Origin: Phoebastria nigripes
Lineage: Eukaryota > Chordata > Aves > Procellariiformes > Diomedeidae
Direction: 5' to 3'
Assembly (NCBI GenBank): GCA_035582835.1
Contig: JAYKAV010000433.1
Location: 852,732 to 916,731 of the forward strand
DNA: 64,000 nucleotides
Positions within the stretch are counted from its first letter, which is position 1. Each line of letters begins with the position of its first letter. The notes under the pieces were generated by a model. That model ran no database searches. It was not told where the DNA came from and saw only the letters and a program-made list of their open reading frames with translations. This document shows positions 44,501-58,633 of this stretch, one piece after another. A program made the position numbers and the translations under genes.

Positions 44501-47500
44501 CAGCAAAATCAGAACAGTTCATCTGCGTGGCATGACAGGAGGGTTCCTAGGAGCAACAAAATAGCAACAATGACAACAACCACCAAAAAAGCAAAAGCTC
44601 ATTTGGCTCAAGTCGGTTAAGTTGTCAGTGTGTTTGGAGCGAAAAGGTCTCGTGTCTATTCCTGCTGTTGCTTTGAAGTTCCCAAATCAACATGACAGGC
44701 TGCATAATGACACAGATGGCAGTCATAAATAACCACCGGCTGGTAACAGTCACTTCCCTTCTCCCTTGGCTTCTGTTTCCTAGTGCTCTACAGACAGATT
44801 AGTTTTAGACCACGGTACATATAAAAAGCTGCAAAGCTCTACTTTATTTTCATGTAATTCTCCCTAAAGTGTTATTTCACAGCAATTCTTTGGAACCAGA
44901 TCCCTCAGGATTGCCCCCATTTGAGGTGCGTTTCAATCCTTGGCAGGGTTTTCCTATTTGGTTTTTTGGCTTATTGAGCCTGATGCCTGCAGCTGACTCC
45001 AGATGATGTTTTAGGGCAAGGATTGCCCAAAATGCAACCCATAGGAAACCTGCGTTCAGCAAAGCCATTGCATATGGCCCACAAAGGGACTTGATAGGTG
45101 TAGCTATCCTCGAGGGAAAAGTCACTACATCTGCTGGAGTCCCTTCATGAATGTAACCATATGTGGCAGGCTAATGATTCTGCCTTTTTCGGCCTATCTA
45201 AAAAGCATTATCGGGCAGAGCTAGGTTTAGCAAGAATCAGGAAAAGAGCATCATTCGGGAAGCTGAAAGAGTAATAAGATCAAGCGTTAAACAAAGAGCT
45301 GCACTTTTTTGTTAGAATGCAAAATTAAAAGTTTATTTATTCTTTTGTGTCTAGTGCCATGAATTCAGGTGCCCAAACCACCTTACTTATTTGCTTCCTC
45401 TCACCACTTAAGTATAATCTTTAAGGAACAGGTAGTCCTGAGTGAATGGCCCATAATCCAGTTTAGAGGCTGTGGGCTGGTGGCTCGCGTATAGTTTTTA
45501 ACAGTTGATGCTTACACTGAATTGCAGACATCCATGCCTAATTGTATTGATCTGACATCAGGCCAACACAATTACAAGATTATCCCATTGCAGCAGGGGA
45601 AGGAGGGGGTGTTTTTCACCCTGTGGTGTGAGAACAATGGTAACACAAGTTCTCTGTAGATGAAGGACTTCATGTGGCAAGGTAAATGGGTTGTTGTTAT
45701 GCAAGCCTCCAGGAGGTACTGAGCAGCTCTGTCGTGGTAAATCCAGGCCAGCTGGGAACCTTTACTGTGTTCTGTGTCCATGTAACCAGTGGACATTATA
45801 CCAGGGAAAGCCCTGGAGTGCCTGGTAGAAAACATGAGAAGTCTGTGCTGAGAATCCAAATTATACAGAGTCTGAATGACTACTGTCTTGGACGACAGAG
45901 AGTTAGTAGCAAAAAAGGAAGACGATTATTGTAACCGGGACCCACATGAGATATGACCAGCCTTAAGGAGAGGCATCTGGAGGGATGTGCCATCATGGGT
46001 TATCAAGACTGGTTAATAATTTCCTGCCAGGAGATAGCAGGTAACTTCCCAGTGAGATTTTTTTTTTTTTTCTGTGAAAAATACAGATTTGACAAATGCC
46101 ATGCATGTAGCAGAAATGTGTCTGCTTCAACATTTCGTATTTCATAAAACCCAAACTGGAGCCCTCATTAAACCTTTTCAAAACAGAAAATTTTAATGTT
46201 ATGTTTTTAAATACTGATGATTCAGTTTTGATACGGTGCAATTTTTGGAAAATCAGCATTGAAACAGATGGTATGATTTTGCAAAATACAATCTCTCAAC
46301 CCCGAAAGGAATGCAAAAATATCTTTCCATTAAAAAGTTTATATTGTGGAATTTCCATCAAGTAGAAAATCCTGTACCAGGTCACTTCACCTGATGCCAG
46401 GGACATGCCCTCTGTCCACGGATCTCACATGTCCCAAAGCACAGCAGATATCTGTAGCAGCAGTAGACATCAGTACTCAGTGATAACAATGTGCTCTCCA
46501 CCTGCCCTGCTCCTGGGCTTTTTGGGGCCCATGTCCCACACACATTAATGTGCAGATTTCACTCCCCACCGCAGATGCTGCTTATCCATTTCTGCAGAAC
46601 AGCAGCTCCTTGCAGCAATCAGCCACCATGTGGGTTTCACGGCTTCCACTGTTAATGTCTATTTATGGCACTAAAAATCTCAATCACCTTCAAACCAGTT
46701 GGAGATGCTGTGCGGAGAGTGTGGTGGGGCTTTTATCCTTTGCTTCAAATAACAAGGAATAAATATTTACCCGAAGTGCAGGACTGGAATCCCTGGAGAA
46801 TGTCCAACAAGTCCCAGAGAAGTAAACGATACACAAAAACCACAGAAGCTTTTCCCTGAATTCTCTTGAGAAAATTAATCTTAACATCTTTAGAGAAAAT
46901 GCAGCTGGGGGTGGATTTCCAGAGCAGCTCCAGGGATCTGACCTTGCAGCTCTGGCTGACGTAAACAGGAGTGGGGCAGGCAGGGCCTGTGTGCTGCAGG
47001 ATTGAGGAGGTCAGAATAGGTCAGCTTTCTGATGCAAACCAGTGCTAAAGGTTGGTGCAGGAAGCAGTACAAGCAGAAACCAACACTTCTCAATATAGTT
47101 ATGGAGCTACCGAAGAACATACAGTTTCCTCAAGGTTCAAGAGACAAGAATATACCATCTGCTGTTATGTCTTGGAAGTTGGCCTAGGATTGGCAGGCTG
47201 AGGTCTCAAGGGCTTGATTTGAATAGCATCGGCCTCGCTGGTCCTTCCTGCAGCCCACAACACCTTCTGGAGCCCACCATCATGGTATGGGCATTTCAAA
47301 TTCCCAGAGCACATGTTAGCACCACATACCACCAAAGCGGAGAGTTTAGTCCTCGTGCAGAATTAGGGAGTGATATGGCTTAATACAGGACTTAATGCAG
47401 TTACCTTCGTACTTCTGGAGTGACGGAAAGCCTTTCCTGTGGCACAACATGGGAAAATACTATTAACATTGGAAAACACAGGGATTATGTGAGAATGGTT

Positions 47501-50500
47501 CAACAGAAATGTACTTGGACTGAAGAAACAGAGGGAAGGACTCCAGGGATGTTCAGGGAATCGTTGTTTAGTCTAGCAAAACGAAGGCACAGTGATGGAG
47601 TTGTGATCTCTATAAATACAGTGGGGTAGTAAACACCAGTGAAGGAGAAGAAACATTCAAGCCAGGAAACAATGCTGGTGCAAGAATCACTGTATCGAAG
47701 AAGCCTGTGAATAAATATGGGAAAATTAGAAAAAGGTTACTACCTGTCAGAGGACAGATGACTTGGAAGCATGCCCTGGTTGAACTCTTGTCGCCTTCGA
47801 GGCTGGCCTGACCAGCATGCTTTGGCAGGGATTAGGTACGTAGTGCTTGTGACCGCAACAGGATGAATTTGATGACAAAGTTGTGTATGCTCCTGTCAAA
47901 GTTGGTGACCACTGTCAAAGCAGATGCTTTCACTGACACCCAAAAGAATTAGCGTACACATCCCATCTGGAAATGCAGGCTCTTTACTCCTAAATCTCTC
48001 TGGCACTTTGCAAGAGCTTCTGTCTCTGGTTTGTCAGGGTGACTTGAGGAGAGAAGGAACTACTAGAAGCTGTTAATGCGTTGAGAGTCACAGACCAAAG
48101 CTAGTCATTGGAGCACCTATACTTCCTTATGGCTACTTACTGAAGCTTAACAAGTCTAAACATAATTTAGGGCTCTGACAGGCAAGCCGTTGCCATTCTA
48201 AAGGTTGAAAATGGAGCTGCTCTTGTAGCCTGCGGTTGTTGCTGTTATCGCAGAGCTGGCAGAAGGGAGCACGTGCCCATACCTCAGCCACCTGTGTTAA
48301 CCCTCTTAATGTAAACCTCANATGAAAAGGAGTTAGAGATAAATGTACCACATTGTGGTCTGCCATGCAAGGGGAACAGGCACATCTTCCTTTCTGCCAG
48401 CTCTGCTGTTGCGAAGGAACAGACAGACTGTAGAGAATGAGAATATCTTAAACCACTCCAACAGGAATCTCCACGAAAGACTGTCTTTACATATTTAAGC
48501 TCATCAAGGGTTGCAGTGATAATTTTTCTACCAGTGGCAAATCTAGACAGGATTAGGATTTTTTTTCCCTTAAAGAAATCAGTTCTAACTCAAATGGGAA
48601 TTAATTCAGGGATGTCCAATGGCCTGTGCTAGGTAGAAGATGTCTCATGATCTTACTGGTCTTTTTTCTGGCCTTACAGTGTATGTTGGAACAGCTGGTA
48701 TCTATATCCATTTTAAAAAAGCTAAGTGAGAAAATCTGGTATAATGATGTCTAACAGATGGTCCTTACGCGTCATGTCTGAGTTTGCCTTGTGGTATTTC
48801 ACGAGACTGTCTGAGTGGTCCACTAAGAACAAAATTGTCTCTGGGAACTCTGGACCTGCCCCAGGAGAGACCCAACAAAATTGTGTCTTCCAACTCAAGC
48901 AGAGGATGGATAGTGCTAATCTCAGCTGAAGGAAGAAGGGCCAAATTGCCAGACTTCATCAGCTACATTCAGCTGCAGTCTTTAGGGACTTCATGTACAC
49001 GCACTCCCATGACATGAGATTTAACCGGTAGGTCCTACAACGGACTGTTGTTGGCTCGGCTGTGAAAGTCATCCCAGTGATGTCGAACGTCCAGCCAGGC
49101 TCCGTCAGGCTGGGAAATGTGAGGCAGATGGGGCCTTTGAGACAGACCATCAGCGATCTGCATTAATCCTCTCATGTGACAGTGACACATGGAGTGAAAT
49201 TTGGCACTGCATCCCCTTGCTGCTGATGGCAGAGTCAAAGGCAGCACACAGCCGCATCGCTCTCCTGAGCCCCGACTCACAACTGTCAAGCCAGCGCAGA
49301 GCTTGCTAAATCTCTGACCGGCCCTTGAGTTATGCATGGAAAAGAGGATACAGCGTGAAATGAGAGAAATGCTAATCACTATGTCTAATTACTAAGAGAA
49401 GTAATGACTTTAAAGCTCACCAGTGTCTTGGCTGTAAAGACTCACNCATGCACAGAAAGAAGGTGTCTGTATGGAAAGGATAATATTGCAAAATAGGAAA
49501 GAGAATTGTCTACCAGCACTAATAGCACAGAGCTGTCAAAGAGACTTTCGAAACCATTAATAATGAAATAGATTAAAAATAAACAGAGCTAGCTCTGGAG
49601 TCAGTTCAGACTTGTAAAACAGATTATTTTACAATATTTGGACCACCAAGTGCAACTCTGAAAATCTGCTTCCTGGCCCTTCCCAGTAGTGTTAAATCCC
49701 AGAAGTGTGCTGCTGCAGCATTGAGCACCCCCTCAGCAGCAGGATATGGCCAACCCCGTCCGTTGCACACACACCGGACAATGAAAAATGTCTCCAGCAA
49801 CAGTCTTAGAATCTCCTCTCAGCTGTACATAGCATCGATTATTTCAGTACCTCGGGTATGATTTCAGTGCAGTTCCTTATTAGATATCCGTGGCTGTCCC
49901 CTTAAATGATTCCTTTAGGTTTCCTTTTTATGCGAGCCAAGCTTACTATTGCTTCTCTGGCCTTCATGGTATTTCATCTGTTTTTCTTTTTATACCCCCC
50001 CTCTGCCCTTTCTTGGGAGCATTGGGTGCTGAAAGCTGCATCAGGAAAAGGCAGATCTGTGGATTTAAACATGGATGCAGGAAAATGCCAGCTCAGCAAT
50101 TCTGAGCGGCACCCAAGCATCTGGCAACTAGAGGAAAAAAAAAAGTCTGCCTTTCCCAATTAAAATCAACGTATCTAGGTCTGGAGGCAGCTACAGGACA
50201 GCAGGTTCCACTTACGGGTTAGCGTTTTCACTGGAGAAAAGCTGATACACCCTTCTGCCCTTGGCGAACACAAGTGCTGCAACCCCAGGGCAGGTTTCAC
50301 AAGAGAGGGACACAAAGCCCTACCCAAAATCAGCCCCTTCTCTTGTTGCTCCAGGTGCTGTACAAGCACACACAAAAACATGTAAAGATTATTGTTCTTG
50401 AGAGAAAAGGAGAGAGTGAAGTAGTCTTATCTAACCCAGAGGAAGATTGGGAGTGTGTTTCATCCAGACTGATACATTCAGTTCATCCCCTGGGCTGCGG

Positions 50501-50670
50501 AGCCCCCCGCATTGCTCCCATCAGATTTGGCAGGTAGGTGGTGGTACCCCCCAAGCAGCCGCAGCCATACAGNAAGGTCAGGTTGAAACTCAGCAGACAT
50601 TTTTATTTTACTGCTCAGTAGTTCCCTAAAGACTGATAATCCCGCTGCTGTCTCTGCTCTTGTTTCACAG
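41588..50670 (+). other. Proposed 3' UTR intron of CCDC9B (9.1 kb)
   Basis: Bounded by AAG|gtgagt and ctcttgtttcacag|GAT. No coding exon, LINE or LTR was recognised inside. It has a T-run at about 46058 and generic AT-rich sequence. If no splicing occurs here, the region is intergenic and CCDC9B would end near the AATAAA at 43199. Confidence 0.5.
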
Positions 50671-52190
50671 GATAATGTGCTGAAGGTGGTGGATGAGAAG
50701 AGGAGCACAAGCTTGTCCTCACTCTTTGACCTTCTATGAAATCAGCCTTCAGCACCTCCCCTGTGCCCTTCAGCACCCGTTCACAACANNTGGGGCCCCC
50801 CATCACNCCCCCCACTGCCTGCTCACAGTTTCGGCATCCCCCTTTCCTATCNGTATGCCAAAGGGCAGGGAAGGCTACACACGCTCCCAACCTACAAAGA
50901 AAACACCGTCACTTTTCTTTTGTATTTGTTTTGCCTATATTGCAGCTGTGTGGCAAGCCAATGAAATGTCTACTGGATGCACTTTATTTAATAACTAATT
51001 CTGTTATAAAGTTAAGATTTAGGTTTCTGGGCACCCCACCCATTTCCTCCCCCAGCCAGAGGCTGGCAGGGAACTGCAATGCTNGGAGGACGGCAGGGGC
51101 TGTGTGAGCTCTCCCTTGCCGTTGGGCAGGGAGCAGGCGACTGACAGAGCATTAGGAGACAGGGTGAGAGGCGTTATGTTGTAGTTCAGTAGATGGATGA
51201 AAAAGTAGTGTTCAGAGCAGCTCTCGTACTAGAGGTTTGTATGTGGTTGAAGTGTTGGCAGAGATGTACGGTAGTTGCATGGGTCGTGGGGCACAAAGGG
51301 GATGGAGCATTGAGTTACGCTGTGGGGCGCAGGTGCTTTTGACAAGCACCCATCAACCACAGCATCTCGTCCTTTAAAAGCTTGCTTTCCTCCTCCTGTT
51401 AGATGTAGTAGGGCACAAGCAGCAGAGGCTGAATCAGCACATCAGGAGACTGTGCTTTTTTCTAAGGAAGGTGGCTGCTAGGTTGAGCAGGTATGTATGC
51501 AGTTCAGCAAAACACCATGCCCGCTTCATAAGACCAGGAAGGCTACAGTAACTGGAGATACTTGCAGCTCTANGTGCCACACAGGGCAAGGAGGACGACA
51601 GCACAAATGCAATAACCTTCCTTCACCACCACACTGCACAAAGGAGTCAGCAGCAGAACCCAGGCCAAATTGGAGCTGAAGGTCTAAGGCTTCCCATCAA
51701 ATGCTTTCACCTTCCTGGTTGTGCCTTTCATAGCCTTGTGCTTGAATAAGAGGGCATCAGTTCCCCTGGAAGCTGCCATGCAGACATTTTGACCTGGCCT
51801 TAAAAGACACCTTTCAAATCAAGGATCTGGATGAGCATTTACAAGCATAAATGAGCAAGAATGCCAGCTGCTTGGAGTCACAGCAAACTAGGACCTAGCT
51901 GAAATACGGCTACCAATTACAGAGAAGGCAGAAAGCAGGCACAAGGAATAACACAACATTTCTGACTTCTGAATGACGGAGCAGAGAGGGTATCGCCCTC
52001 ATTTTGAAGCGTTGCTCTAAAACTCAATGCAGGAGTAAGTGTACATGCAGAGACATATGTGTGGAGATTTACTGGATTTCATTGCAGGATGCATTTGCTA
52101 ACCAAAATGGCAGACTGCCTTGGTGATAAGGTTGGCATGTGTGGACTGAAATACTGTACGCTGTTTTAATAAACTAATATTTGCACACAT
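50671..52190 (+). other. CCDC9B: Probable CCDC9B terminal 3' UTR exon
   Basis: The acceptor is excellent (gtctctgctcttgtttcacag), and AATAAA at 52168-52173 follows 1.5 kb later. The sequence is G- and T-rich on the plus strand, like the CCDC9B introns. Joined to the donor at 41587 it carries no continuing frame, so I read it as untranslated. Read in phase 0, as if joined directly from exon k (40415), it gives 22 codons, DNVLKVVDEKRSTSLSSL then FDLL and TGA, so an alternative short C-terminus is possible. It could also be the last exon of an unrelated transcript. Confidence 0.55.
52168..52173 (+). terminator. Poly(A) signal AATAAA, candidate CCDC9B 3' end
   Basis: Plus-strand AATAAA in ttttaataaactaatatttg, followed by a T-rich stretch within 30 bases. 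It lies where plus-strand base composition begins to reverse (about 52.3 kb), which fits a transcript end. Confidence 0.5.
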
Positions 52191-53095
52191 AAACATTTTG
52201 NTTTTCCACATAACTTAGATCCACAGTACCTATCACGTGAAGGACAAGCCTGGGAATTTCCTCTACGTGCCAAATTCAGGAGAGTTTACGGGTTCAGACC
52301 AGGCATTAGCCAGAAACAGAGTGTGCAGCTTTCATGTTTTATTAGTAGAAACATCTTCACCCCACCAAAGCCCAGACTGGCTTTATTTGGACTTACCCAA
52401 CAGATAACAAGATAGATAAAAGCCAGACTGTAAAACTGCTCCAGGTGCTGGAGATTCTCCATCACTGTTAAAGGCTGATTTTCCTTATCTGACTGGCTCA
52501 AAAACTTGCTTACAATTGTTTAATTTTTTAATTTATTATTATTTTTTACATCAGGTCACTGATGTCAATCTTTGTCCAGTCAGACTGAGTCATTACCGCA
52601 TATACCAGGAACTGGCTTGCCTCACAGTCCATGCAAAATAGTCTCAGATCAAGAGCCTGTTGCAGCCCAGCAGTCAGGCACACAGCCAGGTAGACAGAAA
52701 CTTTTATGTTGCCCCCGGTCCAGCACTTAGTTGTAGAGATAAAAAACCCAACTGCAATTGTTGCTGTATCTTATCACCCTAGACTCCTTTTTGAAAGGAA
52801 AACTGACACTTCCCCCCCATTTCCCTCTTCTTTTTCTCCTGCAAATCCAAGTAACTTTGCATTTAATGATGCCTAGGAAGGACTGAGTCTGTACCAAGCT
52901 CCTGGGATGAGACTGTACAGATAGTGCCTGTTCTAAGTGTAATTTTTTCCTGCTCATTACCACTTTGCTCGAATGCACTTTGGTTGGTGCCTGGATTGCA
53001 ATTTTTCAGAAAACTGTGGCTAGTTGTTTCTTCTTTACAGTGAGAGAAAAGACTGAAAAGTTGAAAAATCTGATGTAGAGGGATTATTTATATGA

Positions 53096-53101
53096 AATAA
53101 A
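53096..53101 (+). terminator. Alternative plus-strand poly(A) signal AATAAA
   Basis: AATAAA in atgaaataaaagttgtaatg, with a GT-rich element just downstream. It would extend the terminal exon by about 0.9 kb. I prefer the upstream signal because the strand composition changes before this one. Confidence 0.3.
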
Positions 53102-56100
53102 AGTTGTAATGAGGAAAAAGCTCCAGTTTCTTAGTGTTTCTCAGTCCCACATGTAGAGTTTTCTGAATTGAATCAGTAATCTTTGCTTTTTAGAGCAACA
53201 GCTCCAATTCAGATCGCTTACCCCTTAGGAAAATGCTTAACTCTTGGGCTCGCTCAGCTAACTCACCCAAAAAGCTCACTGCAGTGATGACAGCCTGCAT
53301 CGTAACACAAGGCTCACATTTTCATAGAGGCATCAAAGCCTTCTCATTGCCACAGCAGTTTTCTTGCAAGCAAATGCGATGGCAGCTTGCAGATCGCAAA
53401 TTCATCTGCCTAGAGAGGTACCTGTTTCCTCCCAGCAGTGGTTGGTAGCTCAGGGATTTTGAGAAAGTCATTCTAGCTCTTCCAGACAACAGGAAAGCAG
53501 CAGTGATTCTCAGGCAGAAAACCTCTTTTTCTTTAAACCAAAGGAACAGCTTGCTGCTAGACACTCTTCTAGTTGGCAAAATTTACCATCAGTTTCAACA
53601 CAGCAACTCTGTAGCTGAAATCAATTTTGATATCAGTTTTAGACTAGTGAATCAACTCTTGTATAGAGAGATCAATTTAAAAAAAACTCATGCCAAGGAC
53701 AAAAATACATCTGGATAAAGTTGGAGATACTTCAGTTTCCAAAGCTTTACCAAGCCAATTCCTGCAGGAGGCAACAACATAAAATCTTGACAGCAGTTCC
53801 AGCTCTCCATTCCTATCTCAAAAAGTCCAATACCTACAGCAGAAGCATACCGCACAGGTTACTAACAAGTAAAGCCCTATACAGAGTCTAGAAGTAGAAA
53901 TAACAGAAACATTCACTGATTTTCCACACCAGTTCCCCTCCAGATAAATTGGTTGCAAATGGCATAGGAGCCTGAAGCTAAACTGGCATTTAGTCAGAAA
54001 TTTTTGTATTTAAAGTGTGTAATACAGTAGTTTGTGCTTTTTAAGTTATGCGGAAAGCTTTTTAAGTCAATTAGAGGCACAGAGCGGGAGCAGGGTACAG
54101 CACTGCTGTGAAGTTCAAAACACTGCCTGCTGCCTTCGCTCGGAATGGTTGTACAACAACAGCTCGACCAGTTCACAGGCTCACAGACTCAGCAGCTACC
54201 GGCAGGCAAAGCTAACGCATTGGGAATTCCGCAGCCATTTCCTGATCACACCAGCTTAGTGCAGCAACACAACAGCTGACCAGATACGAAGCTCTCCCAA
54301 AACCGCCTCCGAACACAGGCGGAATAGCCAGAAGTCAAGCTTCACCTCCTTAGCTTTATGCTCCAGCTTGGGTACAACTGTTTCTTACACCATTCCCCTC
54401 TCCACACAATTCAGCACCTCCAGGACTCGCAGGCAGCCATTGCTAACACACACACACACGTGCATAACCCTTTCCAGAGCAGCCCAGTGAGATCAGTTTT
54501 GACTTCTCCGGAGGAGTTCCCTGATGCCCAGAAGCAGCCACCGATTTTGTTATCAACACTACACCACAAGACTGCTTTTCAGCTACACTTGTGAATTAAG
54601 TCAAGATCTGGAGTAAAAATAACACCACCTTCCTTGTCAGAAATACAGCCCAGTCCCAAGAACCTGGGATTAAGATGGTATGCATTACATCAGTTGAGAC
54701 CACGAGAGAACATGCATGGGGAAAAGGCAGCTTTTAGAAGATGAAAATGTGAGCCAGCTGCTGGAGCATATTACATGCTCCAGTAACTTTTTTTCCTGCT
54801 ACTTCCCTTCCTTCTTGTCCTCTGCACGTGAGTTATATCTATGCACTCTCCTTGAACAAATTGAGCTCAATGGGACAAGACCAGCCTGTACAGGCAGAGG
54901 GCAAGTAGTATATGTTAATAAATAGGTGTAAGCCCAAAGGCATCTACATGCAAGGAAGGAACCAAGAAGGTTTGAGAAAACATCCTCTGATCTAGATACA
55001 CCTTTGACTGGACATCATTAATAATTCTTCACTTATTACTCTTCCTTTTAGGGAGCGCTTCCATTTGACAGAGCTTGCAGTTCAAATCCTTCTGTAAGGA
55101 TCTAGGCAGAGGCAGCGTTATACAGTGCTGGAGGGTCACCACTGTCATGTGAGAGTTGGACGAGGCAGTATTAGCAGAAATTTTTTCACATGAAGTCCGA
55201 TTCCTCCCTCATGAGACTCTTTGCAGTCAGAAAGGAAAAGCAGAACATGACCTGGTCTTCTCTCCATCCTCTTAAGCAGCTACTGTGATTAGGAACTGGA
55301 AAAATCAAAGCTACCATGATATTTACCTTCCCTTCACACTTGACAACAATGCATTCTGTCACCGTGTTTCAGAACTAAGTTGCACCTGAAGCACAAATGT
55401 ACAGCGACTTCTGTTCTCTGTGCCACAATTTTTTAAAGGCTCTTAGAGGACAAAAATCTGGAGCTCAGGCCCTAAATGATACAGAGACTCCAAGCTTGGA
55501 GGAAAGTTGGCATTACAGAATTATTAGCATGTTTAATCAATAAAAAACTGAAGGAAAAAAATAGAAGCACAGATGCCACTATTCCAACCATATCCTTACA
55601 GCCATCATGCTTTTACAGGAGCATCCCACAGTTCGAAGTTTTGAGACTCTTGCTAACTTCCTTAAATCACTAAAGCAAAGGGCCTAAGACCCAACATTTC
55701 ACTCGTCTTTGATCATCTTCTTTGTCCAAACTGACTTTCAGAGAACTCCCTTTCACACAGATCTGCACACACTGGAAATATGACACAGTTCTGTGGCAAG
55801 TAACATGCAGGACAGCATTTGTGTGAAGGGAATAACCCTTACCAGCAATTCCAAGGAAATAACATTGCAAATCACGAGGTTACAGCAATTTTTATCTAGG
55901 AAGCAACACAAAAGCCTGTGCCTTATCTCACCTGATACAATTACACTGAGTGAACTCTTTTTTTTTTTTTTGAGGAGCAATGAAGGGAAAGACTGAATTG
56001 GAGCTGAAGCAGATAACAAGACAGTCTGCCTTTTAAACCTCAGGTTTACCTGAGACTGGTGACCGCACCATTTTAGGGCCCTAAAAAATTATGTTCAGGT

Positions 56101-58563
56101 GCAGATGACTGTCTCAGTACAAAGATGGCAACATAATGCAAAAATTCACAGCCCAAGATGACAATCCAGCTGTTTTCTGTTGCAGCCAACCTACTTCCCA
56201 AGAAATCCCTAGTACCCTGAATTTTAAAAAGTTAGCTTATACCTAGAAACCAGTCCAGACAAACCATTTTTGTTACTAAAATTGTTTGCAAAGTGCACTT
56301 AGTCACCAATTTCTTGGACAGTCTGCCACAAAGAGAGTAACAAGCACAGAGACTGGCTCATCGCAGGCTGGAAACAGTAGTACCTCAAGGGGAACATATT
56401 TTCCTCTGGAGGACTGTGATTCCTGGCTAGGGAGAGGACGTAGAAGAGATTTTAGCTGCAGAATCTAGGTCCAAAAGGGCTTTGGAAAACAAGGCTGTTC
56501 AAATCACTAAAGCTCCCTGGCCATTAGGCCAGCAGTCCGCAATCCTTCTGCATCTTTACAAGCCAAAGCTTCCCCCCGTTGCACGCTTAGTACTACAGTG
56601 GTGAATAACAGGATGCTCCAAAGCCAGTTGTAACAGGTACAGAAATAGAAGTGTTTCACTTAAATCTCAATTTGTCAGCAGAGGAGAAGATGCAAAAACA
56701 CAGTCTGGGAACTCATCAAGCCTGCACTTTCATACAGGAGTGAAGACAGCCACAACCATCTTATTACTGGCTCATCAACTATTTTTAGCACCAGAAAGGG
56801 AGGCAACCATCAGCAATGGGTCTATTTCCTTTGATAAAGCGGATCTGAACACTGTCGCTGTCCCAAAGATCCTTTGCCACCAAAACCACAAACCAGGTGA
56901 AGAGCTTTAAGTTGTTCCTGCTCCTGAATACAAGGCATCTCTCCGCAGTTACATGACAGGTTGGAAGAGGGCCATGCAACCCATTTAATTCAATTCACTT
57001 CCTCTTCCATCTGCTCTACGCAGCCATGCTCTATTAGTCTTCTGAGAGCAATTGTATTTAAAGTGAAAAATGCCGGGAGTCCATGAACATCCAGCATACA
57101 TTGGATATACTGTTCAAAGCCACTATAGATTCAACAGTTCTGAGCTGCAGGCCAGGACCAGAGAAATCCCAGCATCTGTGTAATTCCACCCAGCTTTTAT
57201 TTATCTTCAAAGGTTTTAAACGTTAAACAAAAGCTCCCTCCCAGAGATGCTTCCCAACTGGTTCTGCATTTAGTACCAGAGTCAAGAAACAGACTAAACT
57301 CAACTGGCACCAAGCAATGAGCCTGTTTTGTTTCTCTTTTACTCATTCCTGCCTTAGAGAGCTGCAGAAAGCCTTTCCCCCTACAACCAGAGGTGTATAC
57401 CAAGGAGAGCAAACAGCATGATTATCACCAGGACCCAGAGCTACTGCACACGTGGGGCAGCCCCACGAACAGGCATCAACACACTGCAGGCAGAACTGCC
57501 AAGAGAACAAAATCACCCACTGCTACAGACCGGACACACACAGGGCTAAACCCAGCCACCCGTCTGGCCAAAGCTACGATCCGGTGCTGCTGCCAGGATA
57601 CCATCAGTCCTGCCACTACAGCGGGTAAATCGGAAGAGTTTAGAAGCAGCTCAGGAGGTGGCAGGGTGGCAGGGCAGCCACCTGCTACAGCAGCAGCTTT
57701 GGGCTTTCAGCTCCTTCACCAGCTCTTCTACCTGCCCTGCAGCAAGGTGGCAATGATCACATGCACGCTTTTGGCTAAAATGACTAAGTGTGATCTTTTT
57801 TCCTTCCCACCAGCTAGCCTTCTTTATTAGCGCGTTAACAACATACAGACTTTCCTGCATGCTCTCCAGAAAATGGAAAAGGAGGGTGGAAGATCACACC
57901 CAAGCCACTCCCTCCTTTTGCCCGATTTCTTTCTGGAAGCCCTCTGCTCCTGGTTTCTACCTTTAACAGATGCTGTAAAGGAAATGCCCAGCTGACACAG
58001 GCTTATCGNGACACCACCAGGCCAAAGCATACTGATTTAGGCATGAAACGGCCATTTCCCCCCCCCCAACTGTAAAAAAGTCAAGTGCCATATTTTACAA
58101 TACCTTCGTGATTTGCACAACCGAAATACATACACCACATCAGAGCACATTTTTATCCCTCAGCAGAAGAAATCTGAACTCCAGGGACCATTTCACAGGG
58201 ACGCGGAATAGCCTGGCAGCCTCACAGTTAAGGCATTCAACCGAAACCATCAATCTGAGAAGCAGCTGCTCAGAATGACACAGGTCTTAGTTTCCTAGTT
58301 GACAGCCCACATCTCACCATCACTGAAAGCCAGTTTTTTTGCACTGCTCATGAACAAAGGGCCACGCAGAACGTTTCTGAAGACTACAGGGCAGGAAGAC
58401 ATCAAGCTGGGAGGAGAGCCTGCCCAGGTCACATCACGAGCTGGCCGGGACAGACCTACCTCCTGATGGCACCAGCTCCAGGGTGCCACCGAGGTGCCGT
58501 GACGGTCTGTAAGCTCAGCCATCCCATGCAGGCAAGAGCACGGGTGTACAAGCCACGACGCAC

Positions 58564-58633
58564 CTTGCAGCACACTGCGCCGCACGCCGCCGCAGCTGCC
58601 CATCGGCGCCCACCGCGAGAGCTCCACCTGCTT
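58564..58633 (-). other. Candidate minus-strand exon
   Basis: On the minus strand the acceptor gatctttcctgacag precedes AAGCAGGTGGAG and the donor CTGCAAG|gtgcgt follows, leaving a 70-base, CpG-rich exon open in all three frames. It sits about 0.7 kb inside the CpG island edge. No protein match is recognised. It may be an early, perhaps untranslated, exon of the proposed minus-strand transcript. Confidence 0.3.

Noticed and set aside
46056..46071. Poly-T run as a retroposed gene tail
   Set aside because: No adjoining processed gene or target-site duplication was seen. It is a simple homopolymer.
52286..52501. Minus-strand reading SQSDKENQPLTVMENLQ with a gtaagt donor
   Set aside because: It looked exon-like, but there is no real acceptor or ATG, the upstream sequence is AT-rich without a pyrimidine tract, and no homologue is recognised.
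57393..57830. Plus-strand open frame of 145 codons
   Set aside because: Low-complexity Thr/Ala/Arg-rich reading against the inferred direction of transcription, with no motif.
58460..58633. Two adjacent minus-strand exons (about 58460-58507 and 58564-58633)
   Set aside because: The intron between them would be only about 57 bases, too short for a normal bird intron. At most one of the two is likely real.
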